Shown here: positions 55,158-64,000 of the stretch, piece by piece
Numbering within the stretch: the stretch's first letter is position 1
Layout: every line of letters begins with the position of its first letter
Assembly (NCBI GenBank): GCA_938015435.1
Contig: CALLPN010000016.1
Span: 124,001-188,000, forward strand
Length of the DNA: 64,000 nucleotides
From: an uncultured Saprospiraceae bacterium
GTDB taxonomy: Bacteria; Bacteroidota; Bacteroidia; Chitinophagales; Saprospiraceae
Direction of reading: 5' to 3'
Position numbers and translations under genes: made by a program
The notes under the pieces: generated by a model
Database searches by the model: none
What the model was told of the DNA's origin: nothing
Seen by the model: only the letters and a program-made list of their open reading frames with translations

Positions 55158-57119
55158 TTATTTGTCAATCTTGAGATCAAATCGAGTTCTTAACTCTTCC
55201 AATAATGGATTTTTGTTATTCATGAGTTCATACTTCTCTCGATTATTATAAAGCGTTTTAGGTTTTTCTTGCTTTAATTCAGGAAACAAAGATTTGTCTA
55301 CGATCACATCAAGGATTAGATCTTCTGCACCGAGATGCTCTCTGAGAAGATCTTTCAATCTATCTTCCTGAAGTATAATATTTCTACCATTTTCTGATCC
55401 CACCTTCACCGTAATCGTGCGACCTGCCAAACTTCTGAAGCTACTTTTCATTGCTACTTTGACACTTGCAGATTCATTTTCTTCGTAATAATTTATCCAA
55501 ATCTTATCCACAAGTTCAATACTCATAGACTTTCGAGCTTCTTTTTTGGCTTGCTCCTCAGCTTTCACCATATTCTTAAGAGCATCGATTGAACTTAGCG
55601 AAGAGGCAATCTTTACTACTGGTGGTGCTTTAGAAGTTGGGTTGACAATAACTTTTTCTGGAGCACTAGCTTCAGAGGTTGCAGGCGTCTGAAAATCATC
55701 TTGAGTCTCGTCTGCTATTGGCAATTCTACTTTTTCTATAGTAGGCTCTACTTGAGTTGGAGCTTTACTGATATTTTGAGGATTGATTGCGCTACTTGGC
55801 TCAGATATTGGGTCTACAACTGATTCATTGGGCTTATTGTCCTCTGGCGGAATCAGACTGGTAGGTCTTGATACTTCAGGTATCGGTTCGGTAGTAGGAG
55901 TAGTAATTGTAGGTACTGATGACGAAAACTCTGGTTCCGTTTTGCTGATACTAGACTCCGAATTGTTATCGACTAGAGTTTTTTTTTCAGCGCTGGCAGC
56001 CTGAGGAATCAGATCAGCTTCTATTGCTCTATTCAAATAGCAAATCTTACTCAAGGCAATCTCAGCAAACAATCTCTTATTGGAGGCCGTAGACAATGAC
56101 ATATCGCATTGATTCAGCAAATTGAGCGCGGACAACAAAAATGAATTGGTACAGATCGTAGATTGATCATGGTATCTCTTCATGGCTCCTTCGCTAAGCT
56201 CTAATATAGAAAGTGTATCAGGATGACGGCATACCATAAGGTTACGCATATGTTCTGACATCCCTTGGATAAATAGATCTACTTCGAAGCCTTGTTTCAT
56301 CACATCATCCAATGTCAAAAGTATCTGACTAAAATCTTCTTTGAGCAGATAGTCTGTCATCTTAAAGAAATAGTCATAATCTAAGACATTGAGTTGAATG
56401 ATCACATCTTGGTAAGTGATGGTTTCACTTGATGCACTGGCTATCTTATCATATATAGATAACGCATCTCTCATCGCTCCATCTGCCTTTTGAGCGATCA
56501 TCTGAAGCGCTTCTGGCTCTGCAGTACGACTTTCAGCTTTGCAGATATGCTCTAGCTGCTGTACGATATGTGATATCTGTATTCTTTTGAAATCAAAAAT
56601 CTGACATCTACTCAAGATCGTCGGTAGTATCTTATGCTTCTCCGTAGTTGCTAATATAAATATAGCGTACGGTGGTGGCTCTTCTAGCGTCTTTAAGAAC
56701 GCATTGAAGGCCGCAGTAGATAGCATATGTACCTCATCTATGATGAACACCTTATGAGATCCTTGTTGCGGTTGGAATCTCACTTGCTCTATCAAAGTAC
56801 GAATAGCCTCCACACTATTGTTAGATGCGGCATCGAGTTCTATGATATTGAATGATGCGCTATCGCTAAATGATTTACATGATCCGCATTCATTACATGG
56901 ATCTACTCCATTGATCTTGTTTTCACAATTGATCACCTTAGCTAGGATACGTGCACAGGTAGTCTTACCTACCCCACGAGGCCCACAGAATAAAAATGCA
57001 TGTGCCAACTTATCCCCAATCAGAGCATTCTTGAGCGTCTTAGCGACGTGGTCTTGGCCAATCACCTCATCAAAGGCCGCTGGTCTATACTTACGTGCTG
57101 ATACTACGAATTTGCTCAT
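55158..57119 (-). CDS. dnaX: DNA polymerase III subunit tau (and probable gamma)
   Basis: Clamp-loader ATPase. Domain I: GPRGVGKT Walker A (46-53), zinc Cys65/75/78/81, DEVHML Walker B (128-133), sensor ATTEKHKILPTILSRC. Domains II-III run to about residue 365, then a Pro/Ser/Glu-rich linker (375-530) and a C-terminal tau part. A run of nine A at codons 378-381 would yield gamma-like products of about 381-384 residues if it slips. A full promoter lies just upstream; no recR-like partner gene is adjacent in this window. Confidence 0.96.
   Translation of the reverse strand: MSKFVVSARKYRPAAFDEVIGQDHVAKTLKNALIGDKLAHAFLFCGPRGVGKTTCARILAKVINCENKINGVDPCNECGSCKSFSDSASFNIIELDAASNNSVEAIRTLIEQVRFQPQQGSHKVFIIDEVHMLSTAAFNAFLKTLEEPPPYAIFILATTEKHKILPTILSRCQIFDFKRIQISHIVQQLEHICKAESRTAEPEALQMIAQKADGAMRDALSIYDKIASASSETITYQDVIIQLNVLDYDYFFKMTDYLLKEDFSQILLTLDDVMKQGFEVDLFIQGMSEHMRNLMVCRHPDTLSILELSEGAMKRYHDQSTICTNSFLLSALNLLNQCDMSLSTASNKRLFAEIALSKICYLNRAIEADLIPQAASAEKKTLVDNNSESSISKTEPEFSSSVPTITTPTTEPIPEVSRPTSLIPPEDNKPNESVVDPISEPSSAINPQNISKAPTQVEPTIEKVELPIADETQDDFQTPATSEASAPEKVIVNPTSKAPPVVKIASSLSSIDALKNMVKAEEQAKKEARKSMSIELVDKIWINYYEENESASVKVAMKSSFRSLAGRTITVKVGSENGRNIILQEDRLKDLLREHLGAEDLILDVIVDKSLFPELKQEKPKTLYNNREKYELMNNKNPLLEELRTRFDLKIDK
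55979..55987 (-). other. A9 slippage site in dnaX
   Basis: The coding strand reads GCT-GAA-AAA-AAA-ACT with nine consecutive A residues (codons 378-381). One extra A gives AAC-TCT-AGT-CGA-TAA, ending after residue 384; one missing A gives CTC-TAG, ending after residue 381. Both end right at the domain III/linker boundary, as gamma does. Confidence 0.6.
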
Positions 57120-57149
57120 GTTATGATTTAGTGCTGTTAGCTGTTAGCC

Positions 57150-57179
57150 CAAAGGTAAGAAACTGAGTCAATTTCCAAA
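57150..57179 (-). promoter_or_regulatory. Promoter of dnaX
   Basis: Minus strand TTTG (57179-57176), 18-bp spacer, TACCTTTG (57157-57150), about 30 bp before the ATG. Confidence 0.75.
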
Positions 57180-57313
57180 CTCTAATTAGTATCTTCGAAC
57201 CTATATAAATTTAATGATTGCAAAGGCAGCGTTCTATTCAGTAAACAGTCTGATATCATTAAGGTTTACTATAGATACAATTGGAATATTATAAGATAAA
57301 GAACATTGAAAAA

Positions 57314-58951
57314 ATGAAGATAACCGTAGCACAGATCAATTACCATGTAGGAAACTTTGAAGCGAATGTAGACAAGATGCTCAATGCCGTAAAAGAAGCT
57401 AAAGGCGCTGGATCAGATATCGTTTGTTTTAGTGAATTAGCAACATGCGCTTACCCTCCAAGAGATTTTCTGGAGTTCGAAGATTTCATCATCAGATCCG
57501 AGCAAAGTATTGATCGATTAGCCGAAGCTGCTGATGGTATAGCAATCGTAGTAGGATCTCCAAGTCGCAATCCAGTTATAGAAGGAAAAGATCTATATAA
57601 CTCTGTATATTTCTTAGCAGATAAAGAAGTAAAATTCGTTCAACATAAGACTCTCCTACCGACATACGACGTATTCGATGAGTATCGATATTTTGAGCCA
57701 GCATCAGAATGGGGAGTAGTCGAGTACAAAGGCAAAAAAATAGCATTGACTGTATGCGAAGACATATGGAACATCGGCAATGAAAATCCATTGTATACGA
57801 TATGCCCTTTGGATGAAATGATCAAGCTGAAGCCTGACTTTATTATCAATGTATCTGCTTCTCCATTTACTCACGTACACTCTGAAGAAAGACTTCATGT
57901 ATGCGTAGAAAACGTCAAGAGATATAATATTCCACTATTTTATATCAATCACGTCGGAGCACAAACAGAATTGATATTCGATGGAGGATCTGTCATCGCT
58001 TCACCCAATGGAAAGATCTATGAAGAGCTACCCTACTTCGTAGAAGCGATCAAGCATTACGAGTTGGATGAGATCATGAAGGGTGAACAAGAAATTTTAC
58101 AATCCAAAGATAAGATCAAAGATATACACGATGCCATCGTACTAGGTATCAAAGACTATTTTGGTAAGCTTGGATTTACTAAAGCCATACTTGGTCTATC
58201 AGGAGGAATAGATAGTGCTGTCACTGCAGTACTCGCCGCAAGGGCATTAGGGCCAGAGAATGTACGCGTCTTACTTATGCCTTCACAGTTTTCTAGTGAT
58301 CACTCTGTGAATGATGCTGTAGCTTTAGCAGAAAATCTTGGGATACAATACGATATCATTCCGATCAAAGATATGTACGACTCATACTTAGAAAAATTGT
58401 CTCCGATATTTGGTGATCTTCCATTTAATGTAACCGAAGAAAACATACAAGCTAGAGTAAGAGGAACCCTCAATATGGCCCTCTCTAATAAATTTGGAAA
58501 CATACTACTCAACACGTCTAACAAAAGTGAAATGGCGGTAGGATATGGAACACTTTATGGAGATCTTGCTGGAGGAATATCCGTGATCGGAGATGTATAT
58601 AAAACTGACGTATTTCGCATGGCAGAATACATGAATAAAGACGGCGTAGTAATACCAATCAATACGATTACAAAGCCACCAAGTGCAGAACTAAGACCTA
58701 ATCAAAAAGATAGCGATAGCTTACCTGATTATGACATCTTGGATGAAATACTCGAGCTATACATCGAGCACCATAAGGGCCCTAAAGAAATCGTAGCCGC
58801 TGGTCACGATCCAGCTTTAGTAAAACGTATCCTTCGAATGGTCAACATCAATGAATTTAAAAGATATCAAACAGCACCGACATTAAGAGTCTCATCCAAA
58901 GCATTTGGTATGGGTAGAAGAATGCCAATTGTAGCTAAGTATCTATCTTAA
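57314..58951 (+). CDS. nadE: Glutamine-dependent NAD+ synthetase
   Basis: Last step of NAD synthesis: amidates deamido-NAD using glutamine-derived ammonia. The N-terminal nitrilase-like domain has Glu41 (CFSELATCAYPP), the Lys loop HKTLLPTYDVFDEYRYF (in parts) and Cys in TVCEDIW. The C-terminal synthetase has SGGIDS (296-301) and NKSEMAVGYGTLYGD. ATG 57314 gives the normal KITVAQINYHVG start; an upstream TTG at 57281 adds an 11-residue tail without family support. 545 residues is complete. Confidence 0.96.
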   Translation: MKITVAQINYHVGNFEANVDKMLNAVKEAKGAGSDIVCFSELATCAYPPRDFLEFEDFIIRSEQSIDRLAEAADGIAIVVGSPSRNPVIEGKDLYNSVYFLADKEVKFVQHKTLLPTYDVFDEYRYFEPASEWGVVEYKGKKIALTVCEDIWNIGNENPLYTICPLDEMIKLKPDFIINVSASPFTHVHSEERLHVCVENVKRYNIPLFYINHVGAQTELIFDGGSVIASPNGKIYEELPYFVEAIKHYELDEIMKGEQEILQSKDKIKDIHDAIVLGIKDYFGKLGFTKAILGLSGGIDSAVTAVLAARALGPENVRVLLMPSQFSSDHSVNDAVALAENLGIQYDIIPIKDMYDSYLEKLSPIFGDLPFNVTEENIQARVRGTLNMALSNKFGNILLNTSNKSEMAVGYGTLYGDLAGGISVIGDVYKTDVFRMAEYMNKDGVVIPINTITKPPSAELRPNQKDSDSLPDYDILDEILELYIEHHKGPKEIVAAGHDPALVKRILRMVNINEFKRYQTAPTLRVSSKAFGMGRRMPIVAKYLS

Positions 58952-59025
58952 ATAGAAGATCAAAATATTGCACAGACGTCCTCCAGAAATACATACTCCA
59001 CCAACCCACACAAACAGTTAACAAA

Positions 59026-61170
59026 ATGAAAAATATTAATATTCTATTCTTCCTATTAGCATTTACCTTTACTTCTTTTGCTCAAGATAATTACCACACA
59101 CTTACACAGCAGATGATCGAAAATGATCATGGCTTAGAAAACGGTGCATGGATGCTCTTTGATGATGAAATGCAGAATCTTGAAATAGACTTTTTTTACG
59201 GGTCAGTTGATCTAATACAATTGACAACAGCAACAGAAAATTTCAGTCAAATCACTAATATTCTGAATGAAACTGAAGGCGGGTATTTTTATGATAGTGG
59301 TTGGGGAATACTTAATCAAGAGCAGCTAGAACAAAACGATGTTTGTTTGCTTATAGTAAATCTCAGAAAAACAAACAATGTCAACGATCTAGGCAAAGTA
59401 AGCATAAGCATACAGGCCGATGATGTTTCATTAATAGAAGAATCACTGACCATTCAACTCGAAGAACAATGGAATCAATATTTGATTCCATTTCAAGCAA
59501 GTAGAAACTACTTACCTAATGAATTAATTGTAGCTCTTGGCTTAGCCTGGGAAGTACAAGAAATTGAATTGGCAGGAATCAACATTCTTAACTTTGGTAA
59601 CAACTATTCTTTAGATGAATTACCATTCATCGTACACAATGAACGTTACCCAGGATATGAAGCCGATGCTCCGTGGAGAGCTACTGCAAATGATCGTATA
59701 GAGCTGAATCGAAAAGCGAATTTAGACGTGCTTGTAACCAATGATAATGGTGAACCTCTTTCAGGTGCTTCTGTAGAGATCCGTATGCTTCAGCATGAAT
59801 TTAAATGGGGAACAGAAATCCAACTGAGTAGAATTGCAGGCAATAATTTACAAGAGGATCAATTTGAAAATAAACTCTTAGATATAGATGGAGAAGGACA
59901 TCGACTCAATTGGGTGGCTCCAGGTAATTCCTTCAAATGGCCTGGGATAGAAGAAGGATGGATTGGCCCATTTAGTGAAAAAGTCAATGCAATGAATTGG
60001 CTAAAAGATAATGGATTCCAAACGAGGTTCCATACATTAGTTTGGCCAGGGTGGATCAATACTCCGTTTGACATAGAAGCTAATGCCAATGATCCACAAT
60101 ACATAATAGACCGCACCAATGAATGGATAGATTTTATTCTTACTCATCCAGAGTTGGAAGATCTTTTTGACGAATACGATGTACTTAACGAACTCACTAC
60201 CAATCGAGATTACGAAAGAACTTTTGAAGGATTCGGTCCTTACGTTACCGGTAGAGAATATTATTCAGAAGTTATGAATCAATTTTCAACCTTAATCCCT
60301 GACAAACCAAATGTTATTGTAGATTATGTCACTATCTCTTCTCAACAAAACAAGGGTACAGAATATGATTTTTTACAAAATACTATTCAAGAACTAGTGG
60401 ACGATGGAATTGAACTTCAGGGTATCGGTTTTCAATCTCACATGGGACATTTTCCAACATCGATATATGAAGTCGAAGAAATACTTAATGACTTTGCAAG
60501 TAAGTATGATGCGCCGTTAAAAATAACTGAATATGATTTTTTGGACGCCAGAATAGACCCGCAAACTGCAGCCAATTATCTCAATGATTTCTTAACAATG
60601 ATATTTAGTATTCCAGAAGTAGATATGTTTATTTTTTGGGGTATGTGGGACGAATCTCATTGGATGGGGAGCGGCAATCTATTTAATGAAGATTGGACTG
60701 AAAAACCTGCAGCCGAAGTAACGTTCAATAAGTTATTTAACGAATGGTGGACAGAAGAAAATGGAGAGACTAATCCAAATGGTGTAGAATCCTTCCGTGG
60801 GTTTAAAGGTGATTATGAAGTTGTAATAAATTATCAAGGGCAAAGCTTAGTTGATACTATTACCTTATCTAATGATCTTGAAATATCATATAATCTCGAT
60901 CAGTCCACTGCAACAACTGAAGTCAATATAAATAATGACATCCAGACTTATCCTAACCCAGCGACAAATTTAATAACCATTGAATCGTCAACATATATCT
61001 CAGAAATCGAATTATTTGATGTGAATGGAAAATTACAATTGAGCAGTAAAAATATTAATAAAAAGAATACGCAATTATTAGTCAGTGACTTATCTTCAGG
61101 GATGTACTCATTAGCTGTACACACCAATGGAAATATAATTAAAAAGAAAATTCAAATTGTTAATCGATAA
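59026..61170 (+). CDS. T9SS-secreted GH10 endo-1,4-beta-xylanase
   Basis: Signal peptide (ILFFLLAFTFTSFAQ, residues 5-19), an N-terminal ~170-residue carbohydrate-binding-like beta region, a short Ig/CarboxypepD-like link (NLDVLVTNDNGEPLSGASVEI) and a GH10 barrel. Acid/base Glu389 is in YDVLNELTTN and nucleophile Glu502 in KITEYDFLDAR; FQSHMGHFP and FIFWGMWDESHWMG fit the family. The end is a Por/T9SS type A domain (TYPNPATNLITIE, LSSGMYSLAVHT). It should cut xylan outside the cell. No SusCD pair is adjacent. Confidence 0.92.
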   Translation: MKNINILFFLLAFTFTSFAQDNYHTLTQQMIENDHGLENGAWMLFDDEMQNLEIDFFYGSVDLIQLTTATENFSQITNILNETEGGYFYDSGWGILNQEQLEQNDVCLLIVNLRKTNNVNDLGKVSISIQADDVSLIEESLTIQLEEQWNQYLIPFQASRNYLPNELIVALGLAWEVQEIELAGINILNFGNNYSLDELPFIVHNERYPGYEADAPWRATANDRIELNRKANLDVLVTNDNGEPLSGASVEIRMLQHEFKWGTEIQLSRIAGNNLQEDQFENKLLDIDGEGHRLNWVAPGNSFKWPGIEEGWIGPFSEKVNAMNWLKDNGFQTRFHTLVWPGWINTPFDIEANANDPQYIIDRTNEWIDFILTHPELEDLFDEYDVLNELTTNRDYERTFEGFGPYVTGREYYSEVMNQFSTLIPDKPNVIVDYVTISSQQNKGTEYDFLQNTIQELVDDGIELQGIGFQSHMGHFPTSIYEVEEILNDFASKYDAPLKITEYDFLDARIDPQTAANYLNDFLTMIFSIPEVDMFIFWGMWDESHWMGSGNLFNEDWTEKPAAEVTFNKLFNEWWTEENGETNPNGVESFRGFKGDYEVVINYQGQSLVDTITLSNDLEISYNLDQSTATTEVNINNDIQTYPNPATNLITIESSTYISEIELFDVNGKLQLSSKNINKKNTQLLVSDLSSGMYSLAVHTNGNIIKKKIQIVNR

Positions 61171-61242
61171 AGCGAAAAGTATAAAAGCTATTAGCTACCG
61201 AGTTTACGTAAAAAAACTCAAGATCAGATTAAATAAATATAT

Positions 61243-62721
61243 GTGAAAGGAAACGAGGCCATTCAGGATAATCAAACTTGCTGGACGTGTTGTCCGGAAT
61301 GTAAAGGCCATGGTAAAAATAGCCGAAAGCTCAAAAAAAAAGTACGCCTCCGCTATCAAATGGAATTGGATCTGTTTGAAAAAAACAATAGTGTAGGTGC
61401 CGCTCCCATTCGCCCTAAGAGAAGTCTGATCAAATGCACAACTTGTAATGGAACTGGTATCCTGCCATCCTCAGCATTTCCAATAGCCGATCAAGAAAAC
61501 TATCCTCATGTAGCTATTATTGGAGGTGGCATAGGTGGAGTGGCATTGGCTGTAGCATGCTTACATCGAGGAATTCCATTTACCTTGTATGAGCGAGACA
61601 ATAGCTTCGATGCTAGATCTCAAGGCTATGGACTCACTTTGCAGCAAGCAAGTAAAGCGATCGAAGGATTAGGGATTCTATCTTTGAAGGAAGGTATAGT
61701 ATCAACAAGGCATGTTGTACATAACACAGAAGGAAAAATAATTGGCGAATGGGGAATGAGAAAATGGACCCAATCAAGTGAAAGTAAATCACCTAAACGT
61801 ACCAATGTGCATATTGCTCGTCAATCGTTACGCTTGGCTTTACTAGAGCAATTGGGTGGACATGATCAAGTACAATGGGGACATCAACTAGTAAATTACA
61901 AAATTTGTGAAGGAATATCCGAGGGAGTCGATCTAACTTTCAATGTAGACGGTAAGATGAAAAATATCCACGCGGATCTCGTGGTTGGAGCTGATGGTAT
62001 AAGAAGCTCTATTAGACGATTACTAATTGGTGAAAACATTACACCTCTTCGCTATTTGGGTTGTATCGTCATATTAGGTATTTGTCCTTTGGAGGCTCTC
62101 GGAGATATTGACAACGAGTTGCTTGACTCCGCTACTGTATTTCAAACTGCCAATGGTAATGAACGGATCTATATGATGCCTTTTGCAACAGACTCTGTGA
62201 TGTGGCAACTTAGCTTTCCCCTACCTGAAGAAGAGGCGAAGCGATTGAATACTCAAGGTACGAAGGCGCTCAAAGAAGAAGCCTGTCGCAGAACGCAATG
62301 GCATGATCCGATTCCTCAAATTTTGACGGCTACAGAAGAAAAACATATTTCTGGATATCCTGTTTATGATCGCGAATTACTTACGTCGCAACTATTGGAG
62401 AATGCTGGACCAGTGACTTTAATTGGAGATGCCGCGCATCCAATGAGTCCTTTCAAAGGGCAAGGGGCCAATCAAGCGCTGTTAGATGCCTTAGCTCTAG
62501 CACGTGGAATTTCAAGAGGATGTCAGCAATTTTCTGGATGGAAAGAGCGAGGTGTTAGAGAAAATGCACTGGCCGAATTTGAGAATAAAATGATAGAACG
62601 TAGTGCTACAAAAGTGAAAGATTCTGCAGATGCGGCACAGTTCTTACACTCAGAAGTTGTTCTTCATGAAAGTAATGAACCTAGAGGAAAATGTCTAAAA
62701 AGCGAAATGAATAGGATATAA
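61243..62721 (+). CDS. FAD-dependent monooxygenase with N-terminal DnaJ-type zinc finger
   Basis: GTG start at 61243 (an overlapping ATG at 61241 is in another frame and followed by TGA). Residues 13-24 (CWTCCPECKGHG) and 65-72 (CTTCNGTG) are a pair of DnaJ-like CxxCxGxG knuckles, split by a basic loop. From residue ~87 comes a class A flavin monooxygenase: VAIIGGGIGGVALAVA, LYERDNSFDARSQGYGLTL, VVGADGIRSSIR and GDAAHPMSPFKGQGANQALLD. The fold hydroxylates aromatic or polyketide-like substrates with NAD(P)H. The zinc part may bind a partner or nucleic acid; the fusion is unusual. No clear operon partner. Confidence 0.88.
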   Translation: MKGNEAIQDNQTCWTCCPECKGHGKNSRKLKKKVRLRYQMELDLFEKNNSVGAAPIRPKRSLIKCTTCNGTGILPSSAFPIADQENYPHVAIIGGGIGGVALAVACLHRGIPFTLYERDNSFDARSQGYGLTLQQASKAIEGLGILSLKEGIVSTRHVVHNTEGKIIGEWGMRKWTQSSESKSPKRTNVHIARQSLRLALLEQLGGHDQVQWGHQLVNYKICEGISEGVDLTFNVDGKMKNIHADLVVGADGIRSSIRRLLIGENITPLRYLGCIVILGICPLEALGDIDNELLDSATVFQTANGNERIYMMPFATDSVMWQLSFPLPEEEAKRLNTQGTKALKEEACRRTQWHDPIPQILTATEEKHISGYPVYDRELLTSQLLENAGPVTLIGDAAHPMSPFKGQGANQALLDALALARGISRGCQQFSGWKERGVRENALAEFENKMIERSATKVKDSADAAQFLHSEVVLHESNEPRGKCLKSEMNRI

Positions 62722-62808
62722 GTATTATACCCTTTACAAATCAATTTCTCCATTAAACCAGTGGGTTGTCAGAAGTAGGAATTACATTTATACCATAATA
62801 GAAAAACT

Positions 62809-63927
62809 ATGAAGACATTTTCAGATCTAGGACTTAGTAAGGGATATATAAAAGCATTGAAAGAACTCAATATTATACATCCGACTGAAATCCAAGAAGC
62901 CGTAATACCTCAGCTATTAGGCACCAAAACAGATCTGATTGGATTAGCGCAAACAGGTACAGGAAAGACTGCAGCATTTGGCTTACCTATATTGAACACT
63001 ATAAGCCAAAATAGAGAAGGAGTACAAGGATTAATCATTGCTCCTACTCGTGAGCTAGTACAACAGATAAAAAAGCAACTCTTCAAATTTACCAAATACC
63101 TTGATGAGAAAATTTTTGTAGAAGGAGTTTACGGTGGAGAGAAGATAGAGAAGCAAATTAAATCGCTCAGAAGAACTACGCATATTATTGTAGCCACGCC
63201 AGGACGCTTACTTGATTTGATAGAACGAGAAGCTGTAGATATCTCTAACGTATCTACGTTAATCTTAGATGAGGCTGACGAAATGTTAAGCATGGGTTTT
63301 GAAGAAGATATAAGTAAAATATTGGCTTACAATACTCACAAGCGTAATACTTGGTTGTTTTCGGCTACGATGCCAGACGAGGTAAAGAAGATCATCCACA
63401 ACTATATGTCGGTTGATGCGATTAAGATCGAAATCGACAAAAATGCTCAAGTCAATAAGAATATTTCTCATCATTATATTAATACTCATATTGAGGATAA
63501 GCTCTATGTAATCGAAAAAATCCTCAATAAAAGACAAAAAGAGAGAGGTGTTATCTTTTGTAAAACCAAAGCTGGAACAAGAACATTAACGAGTCAACTA
63601 CAAAACAAAGGTTTTTCTGTGGGTGCATTAGAAGGTGATATGCAACAGAAAGAACGTGATAAAGTTATGAGAGCTTTTAGAAATGAGAAACTCCAATTCT
63701 TAGTATCAACGGACGTTTCTGCAAGGGGTATCGATGTGAACAATCTCACGTTTGTACTTCATCACCAATTGCCAGATTTTTTAAACTACTATACTCATAG
63801 AAGTGGACGTACAGCTAGAGCTGGAAAAACAGGACAATCTATTGCGCTAATCATACCAGGTGAAAAGCAAAAGGTGATTGATACTCAAAATAAATTAGGT
63901 ATTACATTCAAAGAGATGAAGGTGTAA
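62809..63927 (+). CDS. DEAD-box RNA helicase, core only
   Basis: Q motif (FSDLGLSKGYIKALKEL with IIHPTEIQ), motif I AQTGTGKT, Ia PTRELVQQ, Ib TPGRLLD, II LDEADEML, III SATMP, V STDVSARGID and VI HRSGRTARAG are all intact. It ends at residue 372, soon after motif VI, so it lacks the basic C-terminal tail that most bacterial DEAD-box proteins use to bind RNA. It could be naturally minimal, or shortened. A stop-free extension is not present downstream. Confidence 0.95.
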   Translation: MKTFSDLGLSKGYIKALKELNIIHPTEIQEAVIPQLLGTKTDLIGLAQTGTGKTAAFGLPILNTISQNREGVQGLIIAPTRELVQQIKKQLFKFTKYLDEKIFVEGVYGGEKIEKQIKSLRRTTHIIVATPGRLLDLIEREAVDISNVSTLILDEADEMLSMGFEEDISKILAYNTHKRNTWLFSATMPDEVKKIIHNYMSVDAIKIEIDKNAQVNKNISHHYINTHIEDKLYVIEKILNKRQKERGVIFCKTKAGTRTLTSQLQNKGFSVGALEGDMQQKERDKVMRAFRNEKLQFLVSTDVSARGIDVNNLTFVLHHQLPDFLNYYTHRSGRTARAGKTGQSIALIIPGEKQKVIDTQNKLGITFKEMKV

Positions 63928-64000
63928 TTATATAAATTAAAGTAATAGCCGTGGATATTTAAAAATATGAATTCTACTGATCTGACTATCAACTCAACCA

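Noticed and set aside
63967..64000. ATG-initiated frame open to the right edge
   Set aside because: Only 11 codons are visible, with no promoter or motif to support a gene start.

Overview
The window reads as a chromosomal segment of a low-GC Bacteroidota, most likely a marine member of Saprospiria or a relative. The clues are T9SS sorting domains of both kinds (a gliding-motility/CHU_C-type end at 1-2237, Por-type ends at 13777-16047 and 59026-61170), a type III glutamine synthetase, Bacteroidota-type promoters (TAnnTTTG, in two cases with TTTG 18-20 bp upstream), few Shine-Dalgarno sites, PspC/GIN-domain proteins and a bacterial geranylgeranylglyceryl-phosphate-synthase-like enzyme. I see no rRNA, CRISPR array, IS element, prophage or integron. 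The class-level placement is inference.

Layout. 1-8 kb: the 3' part of a huge repeat-built surface protein, glnN, an unknown gene and a secreted beta-helix-like protein. 8-12 kb: a repeat lipoprotein, then an ECF sigma factor overlapping a membrane-anchored protein with a C-terminal beta-barrel-like domain. 12-16 kb: a degenerate phosphoesterase lipoprotein, a cluster of palindromic repeats and a dockerin-containing T9SS protein. 16-28.7 kb: nadB, a putative tRNA-queuosine mannosyltransferase coupled to a GT4 glycosyltransferase, padR-pspC, prfC, uvrD/pcrA and a DUF4349 lipoprotein gene broken by an in-frame stop. 29-35 kb: tRNA-Cys, a Tat-exported GH109-like protein, the Prc protease and two envelope proteins of unknown role. 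35.6-37.8 kb: a second sigma/anti-sigma-barrel module. 38-48.8 kb: TPR protein, scpA, GGGP synthase, rsgA, a 54-residue membrane protein, flippase, M42 peptidase, pterin dehydratase and glyS. 49-64 kb: two exbD genes, the mevalonate-pathway pair (HMG-CoA reductase and type 2 IPP isomerase), TPR protein, Crp regulator, dnaX, nadE, a GH10 xylanase, a zinc-finger/FAD monooxygenase fusion and a short DEAD-box helicase.

How the genes relate. Most are housekeeping genes in one- or two-gene transcription units, many ended by clear intrinsic terminators. NAD synthesis is represented twice (nadB, nadE) and isoprenoid/ether-lipid chemistry three times (HMG-CoA reductase, isomerase, GGGP synthase). Envelope biology dominates the accessory content.

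The items I would look at first are the two sigma/transmembrane/beta-barrel modules, which share a short N-terminal motif present once in one protein and three times in the other; the A9 run in dnaX placed where slippage would make a gamma-like product; an inverted repeat in the padR-pspC promoter; three direct repeats at an exact 20-bp period upstream of the beta-helix gene; a 32-nt dispersed element found only in convergent intergenic gaps; and the DnaJ-type zinc finger fused to an FAD monooxygenase.
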